Positions 9,938 to 20,374 of a DNA stretch of 64,000 bases are shown piece after piece. Position 1 is the stretch's first letter. Each line of letters starts with the position of its first letter. The notes beneath the pieces are model-generated. The model saw only the letters and a program-made list of their open reading frames with translations, did no database searches and had not been told where the DNA came from. The DNA is from Gerris lacustris (lineage: Eukaryota; Arthropoda; Insecta; Hemiptera; Gerridae). The stretch covers positions 4,876,033 through 4,940,032 of the forward strand of contig OX578286.1 in the NCBI GenBank assembly GCA_951217055.1, read 5' to 3'. Position numbers and translations under genes: made by a program.

Positions 9938-11174
9938 TTTTAAGATAAAAAGAACTTTTTATATACTACGTTTTTAAATTTTCTGTTGAATCGTATGTAA
10001 TGTTGATAATATAATTGTTGTTGTTATATAATATATAATGTTAGTGAAAAAAAAATAGTTCCGAATTTATTTACTTCACATAAATGACAACCATCTAGAG
10101 AGCTGATCTTAAACCTATAAAAGGACAAATCTTTGTACAACGGATCTCCCCAACACCAAATCTAAACCGTGCCATCGATATATTTGAAATAATATAATAG
10201 ATATATATTTCCTATTTTGCTGTCATTCAATGTTTATCTCTTATTTATAAAAATCACAAATTTGAAACCCATCAAAATGAAGATTGCGTAAATATGGGAC
10301 ATGGCAAAACAAATAATAGTTATTTATGCACCTAGGGAGTAAAGTAAGCCATTATTCCCTGAGCGAAAAAGTTGGTTCTTGAGGCGAAGCCGAAGGAACC
10401 ATGGTCCCTAAATCCCGAGGAGCAGCCGAGGGAATAACTCTAATTAGCTCCCGAGGCGCAGCCGAGGGAGATAATTATCGCGAGGGGAATAATGACACTT
10501 TTCTCACGAGGTACATACAATATTTTATCTCCAGTAGTAAGAAAATACACATTTTCGTCCATTGCATAGTTTTTATTCATTATTTTAATAAATAACAATA
10601 ATTATTAGCACTTTTAATAGCAGATAATATAAGAGATTCAATATTAAAATCAAATAAGAATTGGAATTAAACTCAAATAGAAGGTAATTTAGATGCAGGT
10701 TATAATGTTGTAAACAAAGATAAACATGGTCAAAAAAGCGCAGTGCCGCCAACCTGATTTCAACAACTTCATTACATTAGCCATACATTTTCTACTATTT
10801 ATGAAATAATTAAGTTGCAATCTTTACTTTTTTGCCCTACTTTAACTTTTTCTCCCTACTTTTTGAGTCAGGGATGAAAATACCTGTTTTAGTCCCTCTA
10901 AACTAATTCAAAATCATAACTTTTTTCCCTACTGGAGATAAAATAACTTGCGGACTTTTTCCGTCCTAACTTTCCATACATCAAAATTTTCTGAAAACCA
11001 TTTAAATTCTGCTGAAAGATGGCTAAAAGTATTAAAATAATGCATTGTCATCGTGTTCTGAGCTATGCTAAAAGTTTCAAATGTCTAGCTATTCGGGAAG
11101 TTAGTTAGAAATCGATTGCCAGATTTGTACCGGACAAACAAACACACAAACAAACAAACTAATAAAAACGTAGT
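9938..11174 (+). mobile_element. Family A element interrupted by a family C element
   Basis: The A copy starts TTAAGATAAAAAGAACTTTT and ends AATAAAAACGTAGT. It breaks after GGCAAAACAAATA at 10315 and resumes at 10941 with AAATAACTTGCGGAC. Joining the flanks restores the family A order (CAAAACAAATAAAATAACTT). Confidence 0.85.
10316..10940 (+). mobile_element. Family C element with GC hairpins, nested in A
   Basis: It begins ATAGTTATTTATGCACCTAG and ends CCCTACTGGAGATA. In its left third it carries short GC hairpins of the type CCGAGG(C)GCAGCCGAGGGA, unlike its A+T-rich surroundings. TTTATCTCCAGTAG at 10535 is the complement of the right end, so the right two-thirds has its own inverted ends. 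Other copies are at 39203 and 43911, with a truncated one at 18085. Confidence 0.8.
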
Positions 11175-11601
11175 AATAATTACAAATTGTTTCTTAAGAT
11201 AAACTTTCTTAGTGTAAATCTTTAAATCAATAAAAGATCCTAAATTATAAAATAAAAAGTTTTACGAAGAAAAGTGCGGTCCCAGAGATATCAGGTAGAA
11301 GATAAATAATGTAAGTAAAGCTTACTTAAAAGATGGGAGAAAAGAAAACAAAGAAAACGAGTAAAAATACCAGATCAGAGTTTTTGTAAATGATTATTTA
11401 ATAGATATACTGAACTTGACACTTTTAAATCAAAACTAGAACTATACATAACAAACACTCTAGGATTCTCAAGTACGACCACATAGTTTGTTTATAAATC
11501 ATTGCCAAGGCAATCACATTTATTCCAATAAAAATTAATGTTTGTTTTGATTTGTAGATCTTTAAATAATTATAAAAACTTATCTAAATAAAGACATATA
11601 T

Positions 11602-12509
11602 TACAAGATAAAAATAACTTTTTATATACTACGTTTTTAAATTTTCTGTTGAATCATTAGGTAATGTTGATAATATAAAAAATATGTGTGAGGCTCTCAC
11701 TCATTAGAAGTGAAACTTCTTTCATTTTTTTTGCCGAATTTATGATTTCAGTATTAAGATATGGTTATGGGAAATTTAATTGAAAAAAAAAATATTGCTA
11801 CGCTAAGGCAACCACATTTATTCCAATAAAAATAAATGTTTGTTTTGATTTGCTGGTCTTTAAATAGATATAATACAATTAATCAGTAAAAATGTTACAC
11901 TTGGACGAGTCTCGAATCGCAAACTTCGTTACACGATTTCACAATATGAAACAATTCACTCTACCGCCGCCAAAGAAGTTTCACTTCAATTATCATTGTT
12001 ATAATATAATGTTAGTGAAAAAAAAATAGTTCCGAATTTATATACTTCACATAAATGACGACCATCTAGAGAGCTGATCTTAAACCTATAAAAGGACAAA
12101 TCTTTGTACAACGGATCTCCCCAACACCAAATCTATAAATATGTAATATAATCGATAAATAATATAATCGATGTATTTCCTGATTTGCTGTCATTCAATG
12201 TTTATCTCTTATTTATAAAAATCACATATTTGAAACCCGTCAAAATGAAGATTGTAAATATGGGACATGACAAAACAAATAAAATAACTTGCGGATTTTT
12301 TTCCGAACTAACTTTCCATATAGCAAAATTTGCTGAAAACGAATTAAATTCTGCTGAATGATGGCTAAAAGTATTAAAATATTGTATTGTCATCGTGTTC
12401 TGAGCAATGCTAAAAGTGTTTAATGTCTAGCTATTCGGGAAGTTAGTTAGAAATCGATGGCCAGATTTTTACCGGACAAACAAACAAACAAGAAAGCAAG
12501 CTAATAAAA
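11602..12509 (+). mobile_element. Family A element interrupted by family L
   Basis: The A sequence from ACAAGATAAAAATAACTT stops at GTTGATAATATA (11677) and resumes at ATTATCATTGTTATA (11988). The right end is truncated at CTAATAAAA, missing ACGTAGT. Confidence 0.8.
11678..11987 (-). mobile_element. Family L, tRNA-like SINE candidate
   Basis: On the minus strand it begins GAAGTGAAACTTCTTTGGCG with a GGCGGTAGAGTGAA A-box-like block, then GCGATTCGAGACTCGTCC, which resembles a tRNA B box with its flanking stem. A near-identical copy is at 59245-59576, and a fragment of the tail lies at 11505-11560. The plus-strand left part also carries the palindrome AGAAGTGAAACTTCTT, so inverted ends are an alternative description. 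Confidence 0.55.
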
Positions 12510-12544
12510 TAAGGTTTTTTAAGAATGATAATAAATCAGTTAGT

Positions 12545-12600
12545 TCAGAACGGTCACCCATCCAAGTACTGACCACGTCCAATGCTGCTTCCTCCTTCTG
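12545..12600 (-). repeat. 5S rRNA-like block (SINE3-type head candidate)
   Basis: The complement of 12549-12590 reads AAGCAGCATTGGACGTGGTC then AGTACTTGGATGGGTGACCG. This is the internal promoter and 3' half of eukaryotic 5S rRNA (AAGCAGCRTYGGGCGYGGTYAGTACTTGGATGGGNGACCG). The 5' half and the terminal stem of a real 5S gene are missing. It is therefore a 5S-derived repeat, as in SINE3 elements, or a 5S pseudogene. Confidence 0.65.
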
Positions 12601-12649
12601 CGAAGCAGCAGGAGAGGCCACTTTAGTGGCCTCTGAAGTGAGGAAAAGT

Positions 12650-13345
12650 TCCTAGGTACCCCGTACCCGATTTTTAGGGTTTCGTTGATATAACCAAAAA
12701 AAGAAACCCTTATAGTTTCGTTCCTATGTCTGCCTGTCTGTCTGTCACTCTGTACGGTTCCAATAACTTTTGAATCAAAAGAGATGAAGACATGAAACTT
12801 TCCAGTAATAAAGAACGCTTTGACGCGCACACAGGAAAAATATAGCGAACTCAAAATTATCAGCTGCTGGCGGATAATTCACGTCACGCGAAAAAAATAT
12901 TTTTTTAAAATTTCGAGTGGGGTATCAAATGAAAGGTATTGAAGCGTAGATTACACATATATATACCAATTAGGGAAAGTGTTTAATTTTCGGCGCCATT
13001 TTGTCATAAAACATCGAAATTTGGCGTGTCCCCCCCCCCCTCCAAAAATCGTATTTCCGCTCTTACTAAAAATATAGAAAAATATGCAAAATGTGCAGTC
13101 TGGTGGGTCAATGAAAAAATAAGAATAGCAATTTGATCCGATTAACTGGGAATCCAAAATGGCGGCTAATTCCGGTCACGGGGAAATTTTTTTTTTTTAA
13201 ATTTTGAGTGGGGTATCAAATGAAAGGTATTGAAGAGTAGATTACAAAAATATATAACACTTCTGGAAAATATTTAATTTTTCATGCCATTTTGTGAAAA
13301 AACATCAAAATTTTGCGTCCCCCCCCCCCCCCCCCCCTCATATTA
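12650..13345 (-). repeat. LINE-tail-like repeat with internal duplication
   Basis: It has a CTGCCTGTCTGTCTGTCAC tract, then CGGTTCCAATAACTTTTGAA. The block GAGTGGGGTATCAAATGAAA, GGTATTGAAG.GTAGATTACA...CCATTTTGT, ending in a C-run, occurs twice, at 12916-13037 and 13209-13340. Blocks of this kind are common in insect non-LTR 3' regions. No coding frame remains. Confidence 0.5.
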
Positions 13346-13828
13346 ATTTCATGGTCACGATACCAACGAAACCCTTTTTACGTGAGACTACACGCCTAAA
13401 CAATTTATTTTTTTATACACCCCATCTGCTTCAATCAATTTCTTCAAATGGAAAAATGGTATTCCATAAAAAACCCGAAATTGTTCTAATTGTTCTGGAT
13501 AAGTAATTATTCTAATTTGGTGCTATGGTCAAGATGTTGTGGATCCTTGTGGCAGGATATGAAGATAGAAGGGTCCTTGCAGAGGTAAACGGAAGAAGGA
13601 CACGAGTAAGGACACTTGTCAGTATTTCGTCAACGTGGGATACCTAAACACGAGAGAGGTTAATTAGTTCCCAGGATACCGACCTCATCGTGAGATAGAA
13701 CCATCTACAGTTTTATCTGTCAGGGAAATCATTCCATTGAAACTCGACGTCTCACTAACACTTCTAAACCATTCAATCCCCCACTTTTCTTTCTGTTTCT
13801 TGTTTTTCGCCATCATACTGATCTTGAG

Positions 13829-13865
13829 TATATAAAGTATTTTATTCCTTTTTCACAAAGACAGT
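13829..13865 (+). promoter_or_regulatory. Core promoter of cuticle gene 2
   Basis: TATATAAAG at 13829-13837 lies about 30 bp before ACAGT at 13861-13865, the arthropod initiator form. The ATG follows at 13924, giving a 5' leader of about 60 bases. Confidence 0.7.
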
Positions 13866-13923
13866 GTTTCCCAGTTTATTCTCAACTTAACAACTAAATA
13901 AAGAACTAAAAAAAAGAACAACT

Positions 13924-16900
13924 ATGTCTCCTATCTCACTTGTAAGTAAACAAATAGTTTCTTCTTTTATAATAACATTTATTTGTTTTTTAAACATTAT
14001 TTTTGTTATTTTTATGTATCCAAAAAAAATGTATTTAATATATTTGTATGTATCCAGAAAGAGGTACTTCTTTAGGATGTTACTCCCCTTTATTGTTTTA
14101 GAATAAAAATTACTGACTAAATAACTATTAAGAAAAAGGGATGTTTAGTCCAATGTACTTTGGGACAAAGGAATATCCCACTATATATCCCACTTCTGCT
14201 TTGATCAGGGTTGTAGCTGTCTAAAAAAGAACATTTGGTACACTTTCTTTAGATTGTTACTCCCCTCTGCTTTTTTATATGGGGAGTAACTATCTAAAGA
14301 ACTTGCCAGAAAAATATATCATTGTTTGTTATTTATATGATATATTTTTATGTATACAAAAAACTATATCATTGTTTGTTATTTTAATCTAACCAAAAAT
14401 AAATATAATTTTTTATATTTTTATGTATCTAGAAAAATATATAATATTGTATGTCGTATTAATATTTAACTTTATTTTAGTTATATCCTTAATATAATGT
14501 TTTTATTTAACTAATATTATATTGTTTCAAAGAACTTTTCTTTAAACGATATGATTAATTATTTTACAAAAATTTAATTTCGCTTATAGTCTACGTATAC
14601 AATGTGTCCTAATATAGACTATCCGAGAAAAAAAAAATATATATAAAAACTCCTGTATGTTCTCTACAAATATGACAATATTTTTTTTATTTTTTTTTTA
14701 AAGAAAACGATTTCTGTATAAAAACTACTTCTTTAGACTGTTACTCCCCTTATAATAACAGAAGTGTGATATTCCTTTGTCAGCTACCCCTCACAAACTC
14801 TAAAAAAAAAAAAAAAAATGTGTACAATTTCTCCGTTTCTTGAAAACGGTTTCGACGATTTTGATTAAAAAATTCTTAAATGTAGTTAATTTAAATATGA
14901 ATCTAACGATATAAGCCGTTTTCCAGAGAAAAATTTAGTTCCTGAGAAAATAGCTTTAAACACAGACAGAGTTATTTTTAGAAATCTTTAGATAAAGTTA
15001 TTTTACTACGTTTTTATTAGCTTGTTTTCTTGTTTGTTTGTTTGTCCGGTACAAATCTATGGCAATCGATTTCTAACTAACTTCTCGAATAGCTAGACAT
15101 TTGAAACTTTTAGCATAGCTCAGAATACGATGACAATGAATTATTTTAATACTTTTAGCCATCTTTCAGCAGAATTTAATTAGTTTTCAGCAATTTTTGC
15201 TAAGTTAGTTAATTATGGAAAGTTAGTTAGGAAAAAATCAGCAAGTTATTTTATTTGTTTTGACACATCCCATAGTATTTACAATCTTCATTTTGACGGG
15301 TTATAAATTTGTGATTTTTTATTAAGAGGTAAACATTTAATGACAGGAAAACAGGAAATATATCGATTATATTATTTATCGATTATAATATTTCAAATAT
15401 ATCGATGGCACGGTTTAGATTGGGGAGATCCGTTGTACAAAGATTTGTCCTTTTATATGTTCAAGATCATTTGGTTGTCATTTATGTGAAGTAAATAAAT
15501 TTGGAACTATTTTTTTTTTCACTAAAATTATATATTATATTATAATAACAATTATATTATCAACATTACATACGATTCAACAGAACATTTAAAAACGTAG
15601 TAAATAAAAATTTCTTTTTATCTTGAAATTTTTATGATAAATTTTGATTAAATGTTCAATAATATTTAAATTTACATAGGAAAACTAATAAACGGAAAAC
15701 ACTGGGCTAAGTAATTATGAACTCGTATAATATGAGAAAGTTTGTCTGAGTTGTCTCGGACCGATTTTTTTGTTCAGCATATCAAGTATTAAAGTATCCA
15801 ATTATATATTTTTCTGGATAGTAAAAGTAAAGTAATAATAATTCTATAATAATTCTTCAACCTTATTAGAAAACAACTATTATAAAACTCTAAACGGTGT
15901 TCATTCATTCACAATTATATTGGCACCTATCTCTGCGCCAATTTCGACTTTAATTATAAATTCTTTATACAAGCATATTGAACGTGCTTAAGGGGAATAT
16001 TGGCAATGACATGTGTCTTTCTTTTTTTTTGTCTCTCCTCATTAACTATTTATTTATCTTTGTCGAAATGCAATCTGAAATAATTTATATCTACGATTGA
16101 TACGAAATATAAACATTGTATCTCTGTTTAGATGCGTAGAAAGTGGTTTTTTACGTACTTGTATTCATTGCGCATGCGCGTCTCATAGTTCTGAAGAATT
16201 CCTCTTCTTTACCACCCTAGGGCGGTAAAGAAGAAGAATTCTTAAGCTTTACGCACGATTAGCAAGTTTGTTTACATTTAACAAAACTAATTTGCTGTTC
16301 TTTTATTAAAGTAACTGCTTATATCGAGATTTTAGTGAAAAAACAATGAGTGAATCAAGTGACTTTGACGAAAATGTGGAGAATAATACTCCTCCAGTAA
16401 TAATTAATTCGGCAAAAAATACAACTCAAGAATTAATGCCATCTTTATCAAGAGAGAGATACGAACTTACATACAGCAAGTTTATTTTTTCTGTATTTAT
16501 TATTTAAATCTAACAATCGTAGATAAAGTACGGTACGCAACTCGAGCGTAAACGGCATTTTGCGTTGCTCGTGTGGTGCAAACTCCACACTCGCATGCAA
16601 AATGCTACTTTCCGCACTCAACGCGTAATGTACTATTTCGTTGTTATAGCTTATTGTTTATTTTCTGAAAATAATCTGAAATATTATATATTATAAAAAT
16701 AAACTAACATTTAATATTTCAGAAAATTTAATAATATTTACATATTTACTTTTTTTAAATAATATTTTTTCATTTCATCAAAAATAATGGATAGTTAATC
16801 TTGGAAATTCTTATTAAGTTTTTAAGAAAATGAAATTTAAACTTAACTTGTATTTTAACTTAAATTACTACGTTTTTATTAGCTTGCATTCTTGTTTGTT

Positions 16901-19000
16901 TGATTGTTTGTCCGGTACAAATCTGGCAATCGATTTCTAACTAATTTCCCGAATAGCTAGACATTTGAAACTTTTAGCATAGCTCAGAACACGATGACAA
17001 TGCATTATTTTAATACTTTTAGCCTTCTTTCAGCAAATTTAATTAGTTTTCAGCAAATTTTGCGGTGCGGAAAGTTAGTTCGGAAAAAATCCGCAAGTTA
17101 TTTTATTTGTTTTGCCATATCCAATATTTATTGCAATCTTCATTTTGACGGGTCTCAAATTTGTGATAGATAAACATTGAATGACAGCAAAACCGGAAAT
17201 ATCAATTATATTATTTATCGATTATATTATTTCATATATATCGATGGCATGCTTGAGATTTGGTGTTGGGGAGATCCGGTGTACAAAGATTTATCCTTTT
17301 ATAGGTTTAAGATCAGCTCTCTGGATGGTTGTCATTTATGTGAAGTAAATAAATTGGGAACTATTTTTTTTTTTCACTAACATTATATATTATCTAACAA
17401 TAACCATTATATTATCAACATTACATACGATTCTACAGAAAATTTAAAAACGTAGTATATAAAAAGTTCTTTTTCTCTTGACATTTTAAACTCATTTTTT
17501 GAAATTTAAGAACAAGCAGGGTTTTTTTTTATAAAATTACTTTTTTTAAAAAAAGAAGAAAAAAAAATCAAAAATAAGTTTGTATAAAATTATATAAGCC
17601 CACTAGAGGGGCCTCTTATACAAAAAAATTGGTTCGAGACAACTCTGAAAAACTTTCTCATATACGAGTTAATAATTATACTTGGCCCAGTGTTGTACAT
17701 TTATTAATTTTAGAGTTTTCGTAGATACATTCAATTATTATAATGATAATTACAATATTATAGTAGATAATTCAATTATTATTGAAAATTATATCAAAGT
17801 TTATCATAAAAATAACTTCTCGGCAGGGAATCGAACCCGGCCTCTCTCCGTCTGCGTTTAAAGCTATTTTCTCAGTTACTAGATTTTTCCCGGGAAAACG
17901 GCTTATATCCGTTAGATTCGTATTCAAATGGATGAATAATTATTTGTCATGTTTTTTCAGAGTTTTGGGGGGTAGCGCCTCCAAATTTGGAGCTAAAATT
18001 AATTTCTCGATTTCGGGGTAATTTTTTTCTCAACATGTATGCCCAATTTCATCAAAATTGGCTCAGTAGATTAGGCTCCTCGGCTCCACCTCGGGAATTA
18101 ATTATCGCTCTCGAAATTTTCACTCTCGATTTACGTATAAGATTTTATCCAATTTCTACAAAGAAATCATTTGTATTTCTTTATTAAACGAATTTAATAC
18201 AGAAATAAAATAATGTAAATTATTTAAATGATTTAAAACAATTAATAATCACTTTTAAAGTAATAAAAAGAAAAGTTTAACGAAAGCTAAACAAAACATC
18301 GTAGAATGACTCGCGGTACAGCTGGGAGTTGAAAAGCAGTTTTGCCAACCTGATTTCAACAAATTCACTACATTTGCCATTCATTCTCTATTTACAAAAA
18401 TAGTTAGATTGGCGAAAGTGGTAGTAAAAAGAAAAGTTTAACGAAAGCAAAACAAAAGTGAATAAAACATCATAGAATGATTCGCAATACATCTGGGAGT
18501 TTAAAAGCAGTGTTGCCAACCTGATTTTTTCCACAAATTCACTACATTTGTCATTTAATCTCTACTACTTTTAAAATAATTAGATTGGCGAACGTAGATT
18601 ATAATTCCGTTTATACATTATACCCCCGTTTTCACATTATTTTCCCGTTTTTAAAAAATGACATGAAAATACCAAGATCATAACCTATATAAACTAGCCC
18701 TGAAATGTCACTTTTCGTCCCTACTGGAGATAAAAATCTTTTAATAGAACAAGTTTATGTCATAAGAAGTGAATTTTTTCCCCAAATTTCAAAGTCAGAG
18801 TTCAAAAATATGCAACAATAGTTAGATGTAAAAATCTATTTATAGAAATAAGATTACATCATAACAATAGTAAAGTTAGGCACTAGTTGAACATTGACCT
18901 AATTCTTTTTTTTTATTCTACCACACCTAGTTTGAGGCACGTTTTTTTAAAAAAATCCTATTATTAAAAAAATAGATAGGCTCAAAAGGTTATTTATAGG

Positions 19001-19082
<82 letters not shown>

Positions 19083-19517
19083 TTGAAGGTTTTTGTTGTT
19101 AGTGAAAGAGATAAGACAAGGTTTTTTTAATAGTTAATATTCGAAGTATATAAAAAAAATAGGATAAGAGATAGAAAACTATTATTTTGTCTGTATTAAT
19201 AAATTTATTTATTTCAGATGATTCTAGTTTGCAGCGGAGTCAGTGTTGCCCTAGGCGGTTTAGTGAGTCCACTTGGATACGGACTTGGCGGGCATTACGA
19301 TCACTACCCTTCTCTCTACAAGGCACCTGCTTATAGCTACGCTAACGTTTACAAAGTCAACCATAAGCCGATTCCTGTTATTTACAGTAAACCTGTGGCT
19401 TACACTAAACCCATAGTTTACAAAACAGTACTTCCTTCTTATCACACAGGTTATTACCCATCTTATCTCGATTATTCTTCACATCATTATCCCCACTACC
19501 CATCATACTACCGTTAA
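13924..19517 (+). CDS. Cuticle gene 2: Tyr/Pro-rich secreted cuticular protein (two exons)
   Basis: Exon 1 codes only MSPISL (13924-13941) and ends at donor GTAAGT. Exon 2 is 19218-19517, after acceptor TTTATTTATTTCAG. The phase is 0 and the joined product is 105 residues. The join is supported because it completes a signal peptide (MSPISLMILVCSGVSVALGG); neither exon alone has one. The mature part holds GLGGHYDHYPSLYKAP, the motif YANVYKVNHKP, a PVAYTKP/PIVYK repeat, and a Tyr/His C-terminus with GYYPSYLDYSS. YxNxYxVNxKP and GYYxSxLxYSS recur in cuticle gene 3. Such low-complexity proteins are secreted into the cuticle; the exact tissue is unknown. The 5.3-kb intron is filled with P, G, A, D and C repeats and an (AT)n run. 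Splicing is inferred from sequence, not from transcripts. Confidence 0.75.
14063..14307 (-). mobile_element. Family P MITE, short form, in the intron of cuticle gene 2
   Basis: The ends are GGTACTTCTTTAGGATGTTA and the complement ending TCTAAAGAACTTGCC. The unique block is reversed (TTTAGTCCAATGTACTTTGG). Flanks are CAGAAAGA on the left and (C)AGAAAAAT on the right, compatible with a decayed 8-bp target duplication. Confidence 0.8.
14730..14785 (+). repeat. Family P fragment
   Basis: CTTCTTTAGACTGTTACTCC, then the TAACAGAAGTGTGATATTCC block and TTTGTC, is the middle of family P without its right end. It abuts family G sequence. Confidence 0.65.
14786..15772 (-). repeat. Family G copy interrupted by family A
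   Basis: The reversed G sequence runs from the CTCTAAAA/TTTCTTGAAAACGGTTTCGACG region through CTGAGAAAATAGCTTTAAA. It resumes after the A insertion with TTTTATGATAAATTTTGATT and ends GTCTGAGTTGTCTCGGACCG. The target (AAGTTATTTT | TTTATGATAAA) is the same point interrupted by A at 5917. Confidence 0.75.
15005..15627 (-). mobile_element. Family A element nested in G
   Basis: It begins ACTACGTTTTTATTAGCTTG and ends TTTTTATCTTGAA. Flanking ATTTT on both sides is consistent with a 5-bp target duplication. Confidence 0.85.
16191..16244. repeat. 54-bp palindrome of family D
   Basis: The arms CTGAAGAATTCCTCTTCTTT ACC and GGTAAAGAAGAAGAATTCTT flank a self-complementary spacer ACCCTAGGGC. Equivalent palindromes are at 21778-21833, 44992-45046, 46269-46323 and 61914-61969. 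Confidence 0.85.
16346..16507 (+). pseudogene. ORF remnant in family D, tyrosine-recombinase-like N-terminus
   Basis: ATG at 16346 opens a 53-codon frame. It has an acidic/Asn-rich start (MSESSDFDENVENNTPP), then LMPSLSRERYELTYSKF, and soon a stop. The pattern (L)(L/M)PxxSRxRYELTYxKF is what I recall from the start of insect proteins with phage-integrase/Crypton-like recombinase folds. The catalytic part is absent, so the element is non-autonomous. The frame is kept in D copies at 22022 and, in reverse, 46077 and 61720. Those copies have substitutions; the first ATG at 21931-21935 is changed. Assignment is from memory of the motif only. Confidence 0.45.
16867..17481 (-). mobile_element. Family A element
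   Basis: It begins ACTACGTTTTTATTAGCTTG and ends AAAAGTTCTTTTTCTCTTGA. It is complete at both ends with only small indels. The open frame near 17177 is a translation of the repeat. Confidence 0.85.
17780..18085 (+). repeat. Family G fragment
   Basis: It has TTTATCATAAAAATAACTTC, then GGGAATCGAACCCGG (tRNA B-box complement), a TTTTCCCGGGAAAACGG block, GGGGGGTAGCGCCTCC and ATCAAAATTGGCTCAGTAGA. The right end is missing and it joins family C at the CACCTCGGGAATTAATTATC boundary. Confidence 0.7.
18085..18742 (+). repeat. Truncated family C copy
   Basis: It starts inside the GC-hairpin region (CTCGGGAATTAATTATCG) and ends CCCTACTGGAGATAAA. The block GTTGCCAACCTGATTT occurs twice (18337, 18509), and a segment of about 165 bp is duplicated (AAAGTTTAACGAAAGC at 18270 and 18432). 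Confidence 0.7.
18997..19084. repeat. (AT)n microsatellite in the gene 2 intron
   Basis: About 85 bp of nearly uninterrupted AT dinucleotides lie 135 bp before the exon 2 acceptor. Confidence 0.95.
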
Positions 19518-19541
19518 ATTAACAAATTAAAAAAAAAAAAC

Positions 19542-19589
19542 AATAAAAAATCAACCAAATTTGACTATAAAAGTGATTAATATAATAAA
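19542..19589 (+). terminator. Polyadenylation signals of cuticle gene 2
   Basis: AATAAA at 19542-19547 and AATAAATAAA at about 19584 lie 25 and 67 bases after the stop codon. Confidence 0.6.
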
Positions 19590-19639
19590 TAAATTAGTTA
19601 TAAAATATGTCGTGAGTTTGTTTATTGATCCAAAAAATA

Positions 19640-19935
19640 AATAAAGAAATGTTTGTTTTCCGAGTTATAAATAAAGTAGGGTTTCGATAATCTGGATTTG
19701 TAAATCTAGTTTTAGATCTGTAATACTATTAAAATTGATATCACATATGGAAGGATCTATGAAGATAAAAAAATAAAGAAATGTTTGTTTTCCGAGTTAT
19801 CAATACAGTAGAGTAATAATCCGTATTTGATAGTACTTGGTCACCAAAAGTACTAATTTGTAAATCTTAGTTTAGATATGTAAAACTATTAAAACTGAGG
19901 TTAGATATGGGAGAATGTATGGAGATCATCTTGAA
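19640..19935 (+). repeat. Two-unit tandem duplication, about 130 bp
   Basis: AATAAAGAAATGTTTGTTTT and the following TTTGTAAATCTWAGTTTAGATMTG occur near 19639 and 19771. The right side (TAGATATGGGAGAATGTATG) and the following TAGCTTTCAGCCTTCAA at 19990 match the region left of the hammerhead-like units at 33751-33860, so this is a second, degenerate copy of that repeat. Confidence 0.65.
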
Positions 19936-20070
19936 GGAAAAACACAAACTGTCTCCCCGCACGTAAATTAAAATTACTTTAATAACAAAGTAGCTTTCAG
20001 CCTTCAACAGTGACTATTGCGGAAGAAAAAAAAGGTTAAATTCATATTGTACGTGCTAGGCCGAGATTTA

Positions 20071-20363
20071 GAACCACCTCTAACCACCTCTAACCACCTC
20101 TAACCACCTCTAACCACCTCTAACCACCTCTAACCACCTCTAACAACCTCTAACCACCTCTAACCACCTCTAACCAGCTCTAACCACCTCTAACCACCTC
20201 TAACAACCTCTAACCACCTCTAACCACCTCTAACCATCTCTAACCTCCTCTAACCACCTCCAACCACCTCTAACCGTCTCTAACCACCTCCAACCACCTC
20301 TAACGACCTCTAACCGCCTCCAACCACCTCTAACGACCTCTAACCGCCTCCAACCACCTCTAA
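20071..20363 (+). repeat. Decamer minisatellite (AACCACCTCT)n
   Basis: About 29 copies of a 10-bp unit run with almost no indels. Variants are AACAACCTCT, AACCGCCTCC and AACGACCTCT. The complement of this unit forms the array at 35925-36515. Confidence 0.95.
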
Positions 20364-20374
20364 TATAAAGATTT

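Larger units (their letters stand above)
16086..16636 (+). mobile_element. Family D element with palindrome and ORF remnant
   Basis: In order it has a TATCTACGATTGATACGAAA end, a GCATGCGC block, a 54-bp palindrome at 16191-16244, an ORF remnant at 16346-16507, an internal TCGTAGATAAAGTACGG, and then a hairpin formed by GCAACTCG...GCATTTTGCGTTGCTCGTGTGG and its imperfect complement to GCGTAATGTACTA. Six other copies or parts lie at 21672, 44574, 45860, 51001, 61273 and 61601. Confidence 0.85.

Noticed and set aside
10380..10480. GC hairpins CGAAGCCGAAGG as bacterial endosymbiont insertion
   Set aside because: They belong to family C, which has several copies with defined ends in the insect sequence.
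12545..12600. Intact 5S rRNA gene
   Set aside because: Only the internal control region is present; the 5' half and terminal stem are missing.
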